Source: Candidatus Bathyarchaeota archaeon
Lineage (GTDB): Archaea > Thermoproteota > Bathyarchaeia > JAPDIZ01
Direction: 5' to 3'
Length of the DNA stretch: 64,000 nt
Assembly (NCBI GenBank): GCA_029259355.1
Contig: JAPDIZ010000004.1
Location: 1 to 64,000 of the forward strand
Shown here: positions 17,268 through 26,293 of the stretch, in pieces
Layout: the number at the start of each line of letters is the position of its first letter
How positions within the stretch are numbered: the first letter of the stretch is position 1
The notes under the pieces: model-generated
What the model saw: the letters and a program-made list of their open reading frames with translations, nothing else
Databases searched by the model: none
Told to the model about the DNA's origin: nothing
Program-made: the position numbers and the translations under genes

Positions 17268-18341
17268 ATGAAGAACCTCAAAAACCTCCGCTTGGTAGTA
17301 AAAACGCTTAGGGGTTTTGAGAAGGTAGCTGCCTCTCGCATCAAAGAGGTTTTGCCTACTGCAGAGGTAGTGCCCAGTCCAAAGAGCTTCTTGGGCTTAG
17401 TCTTGGTCTACTGCGAAGAGGAAGCTGATGACGCTAGGAGGAGAGTTGAGGAGAGCGTTGCAGAAGCTGAAAAGGTTCTGCCCATCTATGCGGTAGCACC
17501 CTCCGAAGTGAAGGCATTGACCGAAGCCGCTTCAAAGGTTGTCAGCAGCCGAATAAGGAGAGGAGAAACTTTCGCCGTCAGGACTACAAGAAGAGGCAAG
17601 CACCCATTCACCAGCATTGACGTAAACATCGCCATCGGTGACGCCGTTAGGAAGCTAACCAATGCATCCGTGGACCTCCAAAACCCCGACAAAATCGTTT
17701 GGGTGGAGATAGTCGGCGACTTGGCGGCAATATCGGTCACTGAAGGCTCGGTTGAGCACCGAAAGATGGGATCTGAGAAAAAGGATCTGCGCAGCTTCTT
17801 CTCCAAGATGTCAATTGTGCAGATGCCCTACCTTGGCCCACTAGACGCAGCGAAGCAGTTCGGGGTGAGAATTGGAAGGTGCGTCCAAACATTTGAAGTT
17901 GGAGAAATCGTTATCGCGCCTATAGGATCTGTTGATGCTAAGCAGCTGAGCGCCTTTATAAGCGGCGTCTTTGAGGGAATAGATGCTAGGCTGGAGATCC
18001 AAAAGCGAGCCTACGGGAGAGCGGTTAGGAGAGTCCCTGTTTACGTCCAAAATCTCTACGAACTAGTCAGGGATAGGGAGGGTGAGCCCATAGTGGTCTT
18101 TGAGCCTGAGGGAGAGCCTTTGCACAAAGTAGGAGACCAACTCTTCTCAATCTTCGCTGACCCATCCAGCAAGAGGGTTAGCATGCTCTTCGGGTCTAGA
18201 GAGGGAATACCATCTGGCATTTTCCGCTTCGCAACCCTCGTTGTAGACTTATGCCCCGGAATAACCATTTCCACAGACTTCGCAGCTTCCTCGGGGATAA
18301 TGGCTTTGGCTACGGTGATTGAGGAAAGGCTTTTTAGCTAG
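17268..18341 (+). CDS. THUMP domain protein with SPOUT-like methyltransferase C terminus (COG1818-like)
   Basis: 357 residues. The N-terminal 150 contain a THUMP-like region (VVKTLRGFEKVAASRIKEVL at 6-25, then RGETFAVRTTRRGKHPFTSIDVN) used to bind tRNA or rRNA. The C-terminal half (PYLGPLDAAKQFGVRIGRCVQTFEVGE, CPGITISTDFAASSGIMALA near the end) resembles the knotted SPOUT methyltransferase domain found with THUMP in archaea. A role in RNA modification is expected; the target is unknown. It overlaps the convergent next gene by 8 bases. Confidence 0.75.
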   Translation: MKNLKNLRLVVKTLRGFEKVAASRIKEVLPTAEVVPSPKSFLGLVLVYCEEEADDARRRVEESVAEAEKVLPIYAVAPSEVKALTEAASKVVSSRIRRGETFAVRTTRRGKHPFTSIDVNIAIGDAVRKLTNASVDLQNPDKIVWVEIVGDLAAISVTEGSVEHRKMGSEKKDLRSFFSKMSIVQMPYLGPLDAAKQFGVRIGRCVQTFEVGEIVIAPIGSVDAKQLSAFISGVFEGIDARLEIQKRAYGRAVRRVPVYVQNLYELVRDREGEPIVVFEPEGEPLHKVGDQLFSIFADPSSKRVSMLFGSREGIPSGIFRFATLVVDLCPGITISTDFAASSGIMALATVIEERLFS

Positions 18342-18789
18342 TGGCGGGGATTGCGTAGAACTCGGGGCGCTTCTTAACAGACCTCCTACGCTTACTCACT
18401 TTGGGGATTATGGTGAAGACGCGAGTACCTGGCTCTATCCCTCTAGCGTAGATCGAGGTAACGAAAACTGTGAATATGCCTCGCTCGAGCTTATAGCTTC
18501 CAGCAGCTACAAGCTCCCCCTCAGCAAGCGATGAGGGGTCGTCGTATAGCCAGATTTTCCAAAGCCCGAAGGAGTATAGCGTCGTCGGTGAGTACGTCAG
18601 TATGCCGTTTTCCCTGTCGTGTAGTGAGAGGCAGCTGTTTTCGAAACACTTCAGCTTTAGGTGGATCCCCCTATCCCTCGGGTACTTGATTGCGACAAAC
18701 TTTCCTCTTAAAGACATAGAGCTAAGGTTAACCATTTTTTCGCTGAAGTCTTGTAGTGTTTCCAACATGTGCTCCACCGCGTAGGGCAA
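18334..18789 (-). CDS. Hypothetical protein
   Basis: A 151-residue protein I do not recognise. It is mixed alpha/beta, with the central stretch GLWKIWLYDDPSSLAEGELVAAG and a beta-rich RGIFTVFVTSIYARG, ending in a basic tail (KVSKRRRSVKKRP). It has no membrane helix and no cysteine motif. Its own promoter is likely: a TATA-like TTATTATACTTTAA on the minus strand lies at about 18813-18826. A 9-bp inverted repeat (18832-18840 and 18859-18867) sits just upstream of that. Confidence 0.5.
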   Translation of the reverse strand: MPYAVEHMLETLQDFSEKMVNLSSMSLRGKFVAIKYPRDRGIHLKLKCFENSCLSLHDRENGILTYSPTTLYSFGLWKIWLYDDPSSLAEGELVAAGSYKLERGIFTVFVTSIYARGIEPGTRVFTIIPKVSKRRRSVKKRPEFYAIPATS

Positions 18790-18831
18790 TATAAAGGGAT
18801 TAAGAATAGACCTTAAAGTATAATAAAAATT

Positions 18832-18867
18832 CTTCTATACAAATTTCGCGACAAAAAGGTATAGAAG
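18832..18867. promoter_or_regulatory. Inverted repeat upstream of the hypothetical gene at 18334-18789
   Basis: CTTCTATAC (18832-18840) and GTATAGAAG (18859-18867) are perfect 9-bp complementary arms separated by 18 bases. The repeat lies about 10 bases upstream of the presumed leftward TATA element. It could be an operator for the leftward gene or, less likely, a hairpin downstream of gap. Confidence 0.35.
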
Positions 18868-18932
18868 TGTAGATTTGCTTTAAATAACTCGCTTTTTTCT
18901 TTACCTAAGTAAAGGCTTCGATAAATAATTGG

Positions 18933-19985
<1,053 letters not shown>

Positions 19986-20060
19986 CTACTTAGAATGCTT
20001 GCACATTTAGCTCTTTTTCAGCAAAGAGAAAAAGGCTAGAGAGGAAGCAAGTTTTTCTCA

Positions 20061-20290
20061 TTACCTCCTTAACCTGCGCATGACGAGCTCAGCAGCTACC
20101 GAAAGCGGTTCGTTGACATCAGCAACCACTGGGCAATAGCAGTTGTCGAATATAGAGAACTCGTCTATAGTTACTCCCTTCGCAATAGCTATGGAAGCAA
20201 CCTCTGCCCTAATGCCCACTTCCTTGGGGGCAACTACCTGAACCCCTTCGGGGATGTAATGGAAAGCTGCTTTCGTTAAAAAATATGTGG
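20061..20290 (-). pseudogene. Remnant of a pyridine-nucleotide-disulfide oxidoreductase C terminus
   Basis: The minus-strand reading GIRAEVASIAIAKGVTIDEF followed by FDNCYCPVVADVNEPLSVAA and MRRLRR resembles the dimerisation domain at the C terminus of CoA-disulfide-reductase or mercuric-reductase-like flavoproteins. No N-terminal FAD or NAD domains precede it; the hydrogenase large subunit abuts instead. The only in-frame start is GTG at 20219, giving 52 residues. I read it as the tail left after deletion, though a small real gene cannot be excluded. Confidence 0.4.
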
Positions 20291-21568
20291 TTAGGGTAGC
20301 TTGGTAAGGTGCACTGAGCAGGATAGGCAGAAGTCGTAGGTTCTTATCAGCTCCTCGCAGGCGCGTTGAATTTCCTCAACTGGCTTGTTTGCGATCTTTG
20401 GAACTAGCTGAAGGAGGTCTTTCTCAGCTGCGTGTACGTTGTGAACTGTTGGCGTGGTAACGTTAGCCCACTCAACAAAGCCCATTCTGTTGAGGCGGTA
20501 GTGGTGGTAGAGAATACCTCTTGGAGCCTCGGTGACAGCTATTCCCTCTCCAGCTCTGGGCTCCGGCTCGACTGGCTTTTCGTCTTTCAGCTTTAGCTCG
20601 TCGATAATGTCTATGGATTGGTCGATGAACTGCGCTAGCTCGATGATTCTGGCTAGGTGCTGGCTGTGTGGGTTGTAGTCCACGGGCTTGAAGCCTAATG
20701 TGTTGGCGACTTCCTTGGCAAAGGATGATAATGCATCGAAGCTTATGTTGACCCTAGCTAATGGCCCCACGAGAAGCTCGTCTCTGCCAACTACTCGGGT
20801 GTGCTTGGCGTTGGAGTGTACCTCATGCCACTCCTCGATGTTTGCTGGGTAGTCATCTTCGGGTATATCCAGACCCTCCGTAGACCTAAGCCTACCTTCG
20901 TTGACGGCGTAGTGGTTCTCTGCCCAAAGCGCTACGTGCTCGCACTGCCTAGAGAACTGAGGTATCTCAAGCTTTGAGACGAACTCAGCGGTTTTCTCTA
21001 AGTATCCCTTAGCCTCCTCAAGCACCTTCTTAAACTCCTGTAGGCTTTGCTGCTTAGGCAGTTTAGTGAAGCCTCCAACAACAGTTGTCACTGGATGAGT
21101 GGGCCTACCTCCCAATAGCTCCGTCAAGTCGTTACCAACTTTTTTGAGGAATAGCCCATACTTGGCGACGTCAGGGTATTCGCTAGCCATCGAAATGAGG
21201 CTTTCGTGCCCAACTAGGTCGGGGAGGCCTAGGAAGAAGAAGTGTAGCGCATGGCTCTGTATCAGCCCGCTTAGCGCGAGAAGCTCGCGAAGCTTCTTGG
21301 TTTGCTCAGACACCTCAACCCCAAGTGCTTTCTCGATAGCCCTCAGCGCCGTTATCTGGTGAGCGACGCAGCATATCCCGCATATCCTAGAAGCTATTCT
21401 GTGAACTTCGTCGAATCTTCGGCCAACCATGAATGCTTCGAAGAGCCTTGGAGACTCGAAGACGTTTATGTAGAGCTCCTTGACCTGATCACCCTCTATG
21501 GTTATGTGGAGAGAGCCCTCTCCCTCTACGCGCGTCAGATACTCTACCTCAACCCTCTTCTCAGCCAT
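20291..21568 (-). CDS. hydA: [NiFe] hydrogenase large subunit, group 3b (sulfhydrogenase alpha)
   Basis: 425 residues. The L1 nickel motif is RICGIC at 61-66 and the L2 motif is DFCLSCSVH at 412-420, so the four Ni ligands Cys63, Cys66, Cys414 and Cys417 are present. Five residues (LTKLP) follow His420 and would be removed by a maturation protease. The usual L2 proline (DPC) is replaced by Phe413. With HydB, HydG and HydD it forms a soluble NADP(H)-linked hydrogenase that can also reduce sulfur. Last gene of the operon, overlapping hydD by 8 bases. Confidence 0.92.
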   Translation of the reverse strand: MAEKRVEVEYLTRVEGEGSLHITIEGDQVKELYINVFESPRLFEAFMVGRRFDEVHRIASRICGICCVAHQITALRAIEKALGVEVSEQTKKLRELLALSGLIQSHALHFFFLGLPDLVGHESLISMASEYPDVAKYGLFLKKVGNDLTELLGGRPTHPVTTVVGGFTKLPKQQSLQEFKKVLEEAKGYLEKTAEFVSKLEIPQFSRQCEHVALWAENHYAVNEGRLRSTEGLDIPEDDYPANIEEWHEVHSNAKHTRVVGRDELLVGPLARVNISFDALSSFAKEVANTLGFKPVDYNPHSQHLARIIELAQFIDQSIDIIDELKLKDEKPVEPEPRAGEGIAVTEAPRGILYHHYRLNRMGFVEWANVTTPTVHNVHAAEKDLLQLVPKIANKPVEEIQRACEELIRTYDFCLSCSVHLTKLP

Positions 21569-22331
21569 ACATGCTCACCACCTTTGCAAAAGGCTTAGCG
21601 GTTGAAGCATCTCTCCTAAACATCCTAGCGATCTGCTCATCGGGTATCCCCATCTCCTTCAGAGACTCTACGAAAGACTCTACGTTTGCGTCATTGGCTG
21701 GTCCTCTACAAGCCGAGCAAGGTGCTCCGTTGGATGGGCAAACAGCTCCGCAGCCAGCTCTGGCCACAGGACCCATGCAGGGTATTCCCTTAAGGAACAA
21801 GCACTCGTTTTCTCTCAGCTTGCACTCCATGCAGACGCTGTGAGGCCTTAGGTAAGCCCTCGTACCCATCAAAAGCCCCTTAATGACCTCTAGAAGCTCT
21901 TCTCTATCCACAGGGCATCCATGCAGGTGTAGGTCTACAGGGACGTACTCGTCGATGCCGAAGCACTTGGTGGAGGACAGCGCTTCCCAGTGCTCGTAGA
22001 CCTTTGGCTCAAGCTCTCTTTGAGGCATCCAGTTTCTGCTAGACTGTATTCCTCCGTAACAGGCACACGCGCCCAGCGCAACCAGTATTCTGCAGCTCGC
22101 CCTAACCTTTTTGATGCGCTCGATCTCTTCTGCACATGTTATTGCTCCCTCAACAAGCCCTACGTCGTAAGGCCCTTCCAAGTTTTCGCTCTTGCCCATG
22201 GGGAAGTAGACTATGTCTATGGCGCCTATTATGTCGAGCAACTTGTCCTCGATGTTTAGGAGCTGAAGCTGACAACCTCCACACGAGGCAAACTTGAAGA
22301 TAGCTACCTTAGGCTTAGCCACCTCAAACAC
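21561..22331 (-). CDS. hydD: [NiFe] hydrogenase small subunit, group 3b (delta)
   Basis: 256 residues. FASCGGCQLQLLN (13-25) holds the proximal cluster cysteines, followed by GACACYGGIQ, LHGCPVD and a C-terminal cysteine-rich part (CMECKLREN, GCGAVCPSNGAPCSACRGP) for further [4Fe-4S] clusters. It passes electrons from the nickel site in HydA to HydB and HydG. It has no Tat signal, consistent with a cytoplasmic enzyme. It lies between hydG (3-base gap) and hydA (8-base overlap). Confidence 0.92.
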   Translation of the reverse strand: MFEVAKPKVAIFKFASCGGCQLQLLNIEDKLLDIIGAIDIVYFPMGKSENLEGPYDVGLVEGAITCAEEIERIKKVRASCRILVALGACACYGGIQSSRNWMPQRELEPKVYEHWEALSSTKCFGIDEYVPVDLHLHGCPVDREELLEVIKGLLMGTRAYLRPHSVCMECKLRENECLFLKGIPCMGPVARAGCGAVCPSNGAPCSACRGPANDANVESFVESLKEMGIPDEQIARMFRRDASTAKPFAKVVSMYG

Positions 22332-22334
22332 CTC

Positions 22335-23174
22335 CTACAGTATCTTGTCGGGAAGAGGCGCAATCTCCTCATACGTGAACACCGGGCCATCTCTGCAAAC
22401 GTACTTCGGCCCTATCTGGCAGCGCCCGCACATGCCCAGGCCACACCTCATCCTCCGCTCCATCGAGAGGTATATGCTGCTCTTGGAGAACCCTCTCTCC
22501 AAAAGCCCTCTGACGACGAAGCGCATCATTATCTCAGGGCCGCATACGAAGGCCACCGCGTTCTCTGGCTTCGTTGAAAGCTCGTCGAAGAGCGTGGTCA
22601 CAACGCCTACGCGGTGAGGCCACTCAACGCCCTTCGGAACCGCGTCAACGGTTAGCCTTAAGGTGGTGTCGCTGATCTTTCTCCACTCATCAAATTCGTC
22701 GGTGAAGAGCATGTCGCCAGGGGTTCTTGCTCCGTACAGAATCTCCAGGCTCCCGTAATCTCCTCTATGTCTTGCAATGTGCTTGATGACTGGTCTCAGT
22801 GGCGCTAAGCCAATGCCACCAGCTACGATGAGAATGTCTGTTCCCTTGGCGTCTTCGAGTGGCCATCCTCTCCCGTATGGGCCTCTTACGCCGACGATAT
22901 CTCCAACTTTCAGACCGTCTAGGAAGCCGGTGAGGGTGCCGACTCTCCTGATGGTGTGCTCAAAGAATTCTCTCTCTTCGCAGTCGGAGGTTATCGAAAA
23001 TGGAGCTTCGCCTACGCCAAATACTGAGACTATGTTGAACTGACCAGGTTTGAAGCTAAACCGCTTCATATCTTCTTCGTTTACGAAGGCTAGGGTGTAG
23101 GTCTTGGTGTCGTGCGTTTGCTGCTTTATCGCCTTAATGACGGCGGGCTTAGGTATGAAGGGATTTTCCGTCAT
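22335..23174 (-). CDS. hydG: Sulfhydrogenase gamma subunit, FAD/NAD(P)-binding
   Basis: 279 residues. It has the ferredoxin-NADP reductase fold: FKPGQFNIVSVFGVGEAPFS (FAD), VGVRGPYGRGWPL and IVAGGIGLAPLRPV (NAD(P)). A C-terminal [2Fe-2S] site follows, with ligands in CGLGMCGRCQIG and a later cysteine in YVCRDGP. It is the diaphorase subunit that exchanges electrons with NAD(P)H in group 3b hydrogenases. Start and stop codons abut hydB and hydD, giving one transcript. Confidence 0.92.
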   Translation of the reverse strand: MTENPFIPKPAVIKAIKQQTHDTKTYTLAFVNEEDMKRFSFKPGQFNIVSVFGVGEAPFSITSDCEEREFFEHTIRRVGTLTGFLDGLKVGDIVGVRGPYGRGWPLEDAKGTDILIVAGGIGLAPLRPVIKHIARHRGDYGSLEILYGARTPGDMLFTDEFDEWRKISDTTLRLTVDAVPKGVEWPHRVGVVTTLFDELSTKPENAVAFVCGPEIMMRFVVRGLLERGFSKSSIYLSMERRMRCGLGMCGRCQIGPKYVCRDGPVFTYEEIAPLPDKIL

Positions 23175-24200
23175 CTAAGCACCACCCCTGAGCACTTCAA
23201 CAATCTCGACTGGGTCGATCTTCTTGATGCAGTACTTGACGCACCTACCACACCCTACGCAGCCAAACTCGCCGTACTGGTCAACGAAGTGTAGCAACTT
23301 ATGGAGAATCCTCTGCCTAATCCTCGCGCTTCTCTCTCTCCTGAAGTTGCCGCCAAGCGCCACCTCGGCGAACTCTAGGAGCAGGCAAGAGTCCCAAGTC
23401 CTTATCCGCGCTCCCTCGTTAAGCCCTAGGTCGAGCTTGTCAACTACGTTGTAGCAGTAGCATGTTGGGCAGACGACGTTGCAGAGTCCGCAGGAGAGGC
23501 ACCTCGCCTCTAGCTCGGCCCAGTGCTGGTGCTCGATGCGCATCCTTAGAAGCTCCACCAAGCCGTGGGTATCTATTCGCCTAGCCATGCTCCTCGCAGC
23601 CTCCTCAACCAGCTCCTTAGCCTTCTCAACGTCTGCACTAGAGGCGGAGTCTAACCCAAGCCTATCCACGAAGCTCTTGCCCCTATCGCTTCCAACCTCC
23701 ACCAAGTACTTGTCTCCCAAGTCTGTGAGCAGGAGGTCATATCCTTCTTTCGCGCCAGGCCCCGCGTCGAAGGAGGTGCAGAAGCCGTGTTCACAAGGCT
23801 TTACGCAGTTTATGGCGACGACAAACCCGCTTTGACGCCTCCTCATGTAGTACGGGTCGACGAATTCGCCCGTAAACACCTTGTCAAGTAGGTGCAGTGC
23901 GCGCAGGTCGCATGGGTGTATGCCCACCACCGCAACGGGCTTTTCGTCAGTGACCTCCTCGACGTGGAAGGTTTCTCGCTTGAAGGTGAACATGGTCTCC
24001 TCTGGAGGCAAGAAGGCTTTTTTGGGCGGGAGTATTGTCGTGTCGTAGTCCATCGCTGGCTCTCCCTCTTCATCGAAGACGAACTCGCTTCCCTTTGCAA
24101 CCGGCCTAAACACTCTGTAGTCCTTTGAGAGCTCGTCTATGACCCTGCGTAGCTCGCTTTTTGGTAACACAAACGCCATTTTGAGCCCCTCGCTCATCAA
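23175..24200 (-). CDS. hydB: Sulfhydrogenase beta subunit, [4Fe-4S] protein
   Basis: 341 residues. Residues 1-120 include CDLRALHLLD and EHGFCTSFDAGPG; two [4Fe-4S] motifs follow, CLSCGLCNVVCPTCYC near 234 and CVGCGRCVKYC near 315. HydB carries electrons between HydG and the hydrogenase dimer and is linked to sulfur reductase activity in Pyrococcus-type enzymes. It is the first gene of the hydBGDA operon. A TATA-like GTTTTTATC on the minus strand near 24236-24244 fits a short leader. A TTAGGTATACCTAA palindrome lies just upstream of it. Confidence 0.9.
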   Translation of the reverse strand: MMSEGLKMAFVLPKSELRRVIDELSKDYRVFRPVAKGSEFVFDEEGEPAMDYDTTILPPKKAFLPPEETMFTFKRETFHVEEVTDEKPVAVVGIHPCDLRALHLLDKVFTGEFVDPYYMRRRQSGFVVAINCVKPCEHGFCTSFDAGPGAKEGYDLLLTDLGDKYLVEVGSDRGKSFVDRLGLDSASSADVEKAKELVEEAARSMARRIDTHGLVELLRMRIEHQHWAELEARCLSCGLCNVVCPTCYCYNVVDKLDLGLNEGARIRTWDSCLLLEFAEVALGGNFRRERSARIRQRILHKLLHFVDQYGEFGCVGCGRCVKYCIKKIDPVEIVEVLRGGA

Positions 24201-24257
24201 GTAAATAAGTTTTTAAAGCTAAGCTATTGGCTTTGAGATAAAAACTTTGTCGATTCT

Positions 24258-24271
24258 TTAGGTATACCTAA
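24258..24271. promoter_or_regulatory. Palindrome TTAGGTATACCTAA in the hydrogenase/flavoprotein divergent promoter
   Basis: A perfect 14-bp palindrome of the form TTAGG-N4-CCTAA. The same arms flank the same spacing in the two feo-region palindromes (48013-48028 and 48166-48181). This spacing resembles DtxR-family operators (TTAGG...CCTAA). It lies upstream of the hydB TATA element, so it may control the hydrogenase operon in response to metal. A second 9-bp inverted repeat, TTTTGTAGG (24273-24281) with CCTACAAAA (24307-24315), follows it. Confidence 0.5.
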
Positions 24272-24380
24272 TTTTTGTAGGTTAGTCGAAGAAAAATGAA
24301 CAATTACCTACAAAATCTTGCGTAAAAAGAGTTCAAGCTATAGAAGAAGTGGAAGGATATAGCGCATTAAAGGGCTGATA

Positions 24381-24392
24381 AGGATTATATAT
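24381..24392 (+). promoter_or_regulatory. TATA box of the flavoprotein gene at 24445
   Basis: GATTATATATCT at about 24381-24392 is a strong archaeal TATA element. Transcription would begin near 24413, giving a leader of about 30 bases containing GAGGTGGTG before the GTG start at 24445. Confidence 0.5.
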
Positions 24393-24444
24393 CTGCGGAA
24401 AGTGCTTTTGACCAATAAGTCGCAGCCGAGACGAGGTGGTGTAG

Positions 24445-25800
24445 GTGAGGAAGTTCGATATCTTGGTCGTTGGAGGTGGTCCAGGAGGCTTTGTCTCTGC
24501 GCTGCTTACGAAGCGCCTAAGCCCCGACAAGTCGGTGGCTCTGGTCAGAAGAGACGAAAAAGCCATCATCCCCTGCGGAGTTCCCTACGTCTTCGGAACG
24601 CTGAAAGACGCTGACAAGAACATCCTACCCGATGCTCCTCTGAAAAACGCTGGCGTTGAGGTAGTGATTGGCGAGGTATCCTCCATAGACCTCAAGGAGA
24701 AGAAGGTTGTGTTATCCAGCGGTGAGGAGCTAGGCTACGAAAAGCTCGTTTTAGCGACTGGCTCGTACCCCGTTAGAATTCCCGTCAAGGGCACCGACTT
24801 AGGCAACGTGTTCTACGTGGTCAAGAGCTACGACGCCACAGCTCAGCTAAAAGATGCTATCGAAAAAGCCAAGAACGTAGTCATCGTCGGAGGGGGCTTC
24901 ATAGGCGTCGAAATAGCTGAAGACGTTGCGAGGAACTACGGAGACAAGAAGGTAATGATCGTAGAGATGCTTCCTCACTGCTTACAGAGAAACTTCGACC
25001 CAGAGTTCTGCGAGCTAGCTGAGGAGAAGCTGAAGTCTCTCGGCATCGAGATCAAGACCAATACTCTCGTCCAAGAGCTGGTGGGAGAGGGAGGAGTCGT
25101 AAAGTCGGCTAAGCTCTCAACGGGTGAAGAGATTCCAGCAGATCTGGTGATAATAGCGGGAGGAACTAGGGCAAACGCGGAGCTCGCAGAGAAAGCTGGG
25201 CTGAAGATGGGCGTATTCAGAGCAATAGTCGTAGATGACTTTTGCCGAACAAGCGATGCCAACGTGTGGGCTGTTGGAGACTGCGCTGAGAAAAGAGACC
25301 CCTTCACTGGAAAGCCCTCTCCTGTTATGCTAGCCTCGATAGCAGCTAGAGAGGGGAGAGTTGCGGCGCTAAACATCTTGGGAATAGGCTCCAAGGGACT
25401 TAGGGGAGGAACTGTTCCCGTGTTCTCCACCATAATCGACGACTTGGCGATGGGAGCTGTGGGCATGACTGAATCTGCTGCCAAAGCTGAAGGCTTCGAC
25501 GTCATCGTCGGAAATGCTACAGCCCCAGACAAACACCCAGGCGCGCTTCCTGGGATGAAGGAGCTCAGAGTTAAGCTGATCTTCTCCAAAGTCGATGGAA
25601 GGCTACTGGGTGCAGAGGCTGCTGGAGGCGCTAGCGTAGGCGAACTGGTAAACGTATTGGGCGTAGCTGCTCAGCTCGGTGCAACGGTGTACGACCTAGT
25701 CACCATGGAGTTTGGTACGCACCCAAGGCTAACCGCGTCGCCGATAGCATACCCCATCCTAGCTGCTGCGCAGGATGCGCTGGCTAAGCTGCTAAAGTAA
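24445..25800 (+). CDS. CoA-disulfide reductase/NAD(P)H oxidase-like flavoprotein
   Basis: 451 residues. VVGGGPGGF at 8-16 binds FAD, VIVGGGFIGVEIAED near 150 binds NAD(P)H, and WAVGDCAE near 275 is the second FAD motif. The single redox-active Cys44 lies in IIPCGVPYVFG, as in CoA-disulfide reductases and NAD(P)H-dependent polysulfide reductases. In Thermococcales such enzymes accept electrons for sulfur reduction in the same pathway context as sulfhydrogenase. Its divergent position beside hydB fits that. The C-terminal helical dimer domain is intact. Confidence 0.85.
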   Translation: MRKFDILVVGGGPGGFVSALLTKRLSPDKSVALVRRDEKAIIPCGVPYVFGTLKDADKNILPDAPLKNAGVEVVIGEVSSIDLKEKKVVLSSGEELGYEKLVLATGSYPVRIPVKGTDLGNVFYVVKSYDATAQLKDAIEKAKNVVIVGGGFIGVEIAEDVARNYGDKKVMIVEMLPHCLQRNFDPEFCELAEEKLKSLGIEIKTNTLVQELVGEGGVVKSAKLSTGEEIPADLVIIAGGTRANAELAEKAGLKMGVFRAIVVDDFCRTSDANVWAVGDCAEKRDPFTGKPSPVMLASIAAREGRVAALNILGIGSKGLRGGTVPVFSTIIDDLAMGAVGMTESAAKAEGFDVIVGNATAPDKHPGALPGMKELRVKLIFSKVDGRLLGAEAAGGASVGELVNVLGVAAQLGATVYDLVTMEFGTHPRLTASPIAYPILAAAQDALAKLLK

Positions 25801-25812
25801 AAACTCCTCTTT

Positions 25813-26211
25813 TTACAGCTGTTTTATATACTCCAAGTAGCTCTTAGCGTCTAGGAGGTTTTTCAGGTCTTCTTCGAGGTTTGTTGGCTTCATAACCACA
25901 ATCCACCCATCACCATACGGATCTCTGTTCACGAGGTCTGGAGAAGCTTGAAGCTCTGAGTTGAACTCAGCAACCTCTCCGCTCACTGGCGCGACTAGGT
26001 CAGAAACCGCCTTAATGGACTCAACTGTTCCAATAGACTCTCCCTGTGAGACCTCCTGCCCCAGCGAAACCACCTCAACCAACACAATGTCTCGAAGCGC
26101 TTTTTGCGCATAGTCGGTTAAGCCAACTCTCACCTCATCTCCCTCTACTCTCGCCCACGTATGCTCTCTGTGGTAGTACAGATCCTCGGGAACAACATAC
26201 TCCTGAGACAA
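25813..26211 (-). CDS. gcvH: Glycine cleavage system H protein
   Basis: 132 residues, the usual GcvH length. HTWARVEGDEVRVGLTDYAQ near 17-36 is the family start, and the lipoyl-lysine Lys67 lies in VESIKAVSD. The protein shuttles the aminomethyl group among the P, T and L proteins of glycine cleavage, feeding C1 units to the tetrahydropterin pool. No other gcv gene is in the window. It could also serve as a scaffold for lipoate metabolism. It converges with the flavoprotein gene 12 bases away. Confidence 0.9.
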   Translation of the reverse strand: MSQEYVVPEDLYYHREHTWARVEGDEVRVGLTDYAQKALRDIVLVEVVSLGQEVSQGESIGTVESIKAVSDLVAPVSGEVAEFNSELQASPDLVNRDPYGDGWIVVMKPTNLEEDLKNLLDAKSYLEYIKQL

Positions 26212-26293
26212 CGGCTTCCACCCTTGTTGGAGGGTGTGATGAAGTTTTATAAAAGCACCGAGATGCTCTGAAAAGAGGTCTAGGCAGCTTCTG

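Noticed and set aside
20013-20034. CTTTTTC/GAAAAAG inverted repeat as a terminator after the hydrogenase operon
   Set aside because: Only 7-bp A/T-rich arms, beyond the remnant coding segment; archaeal termination usually needs just a T-run, so I could not support it.
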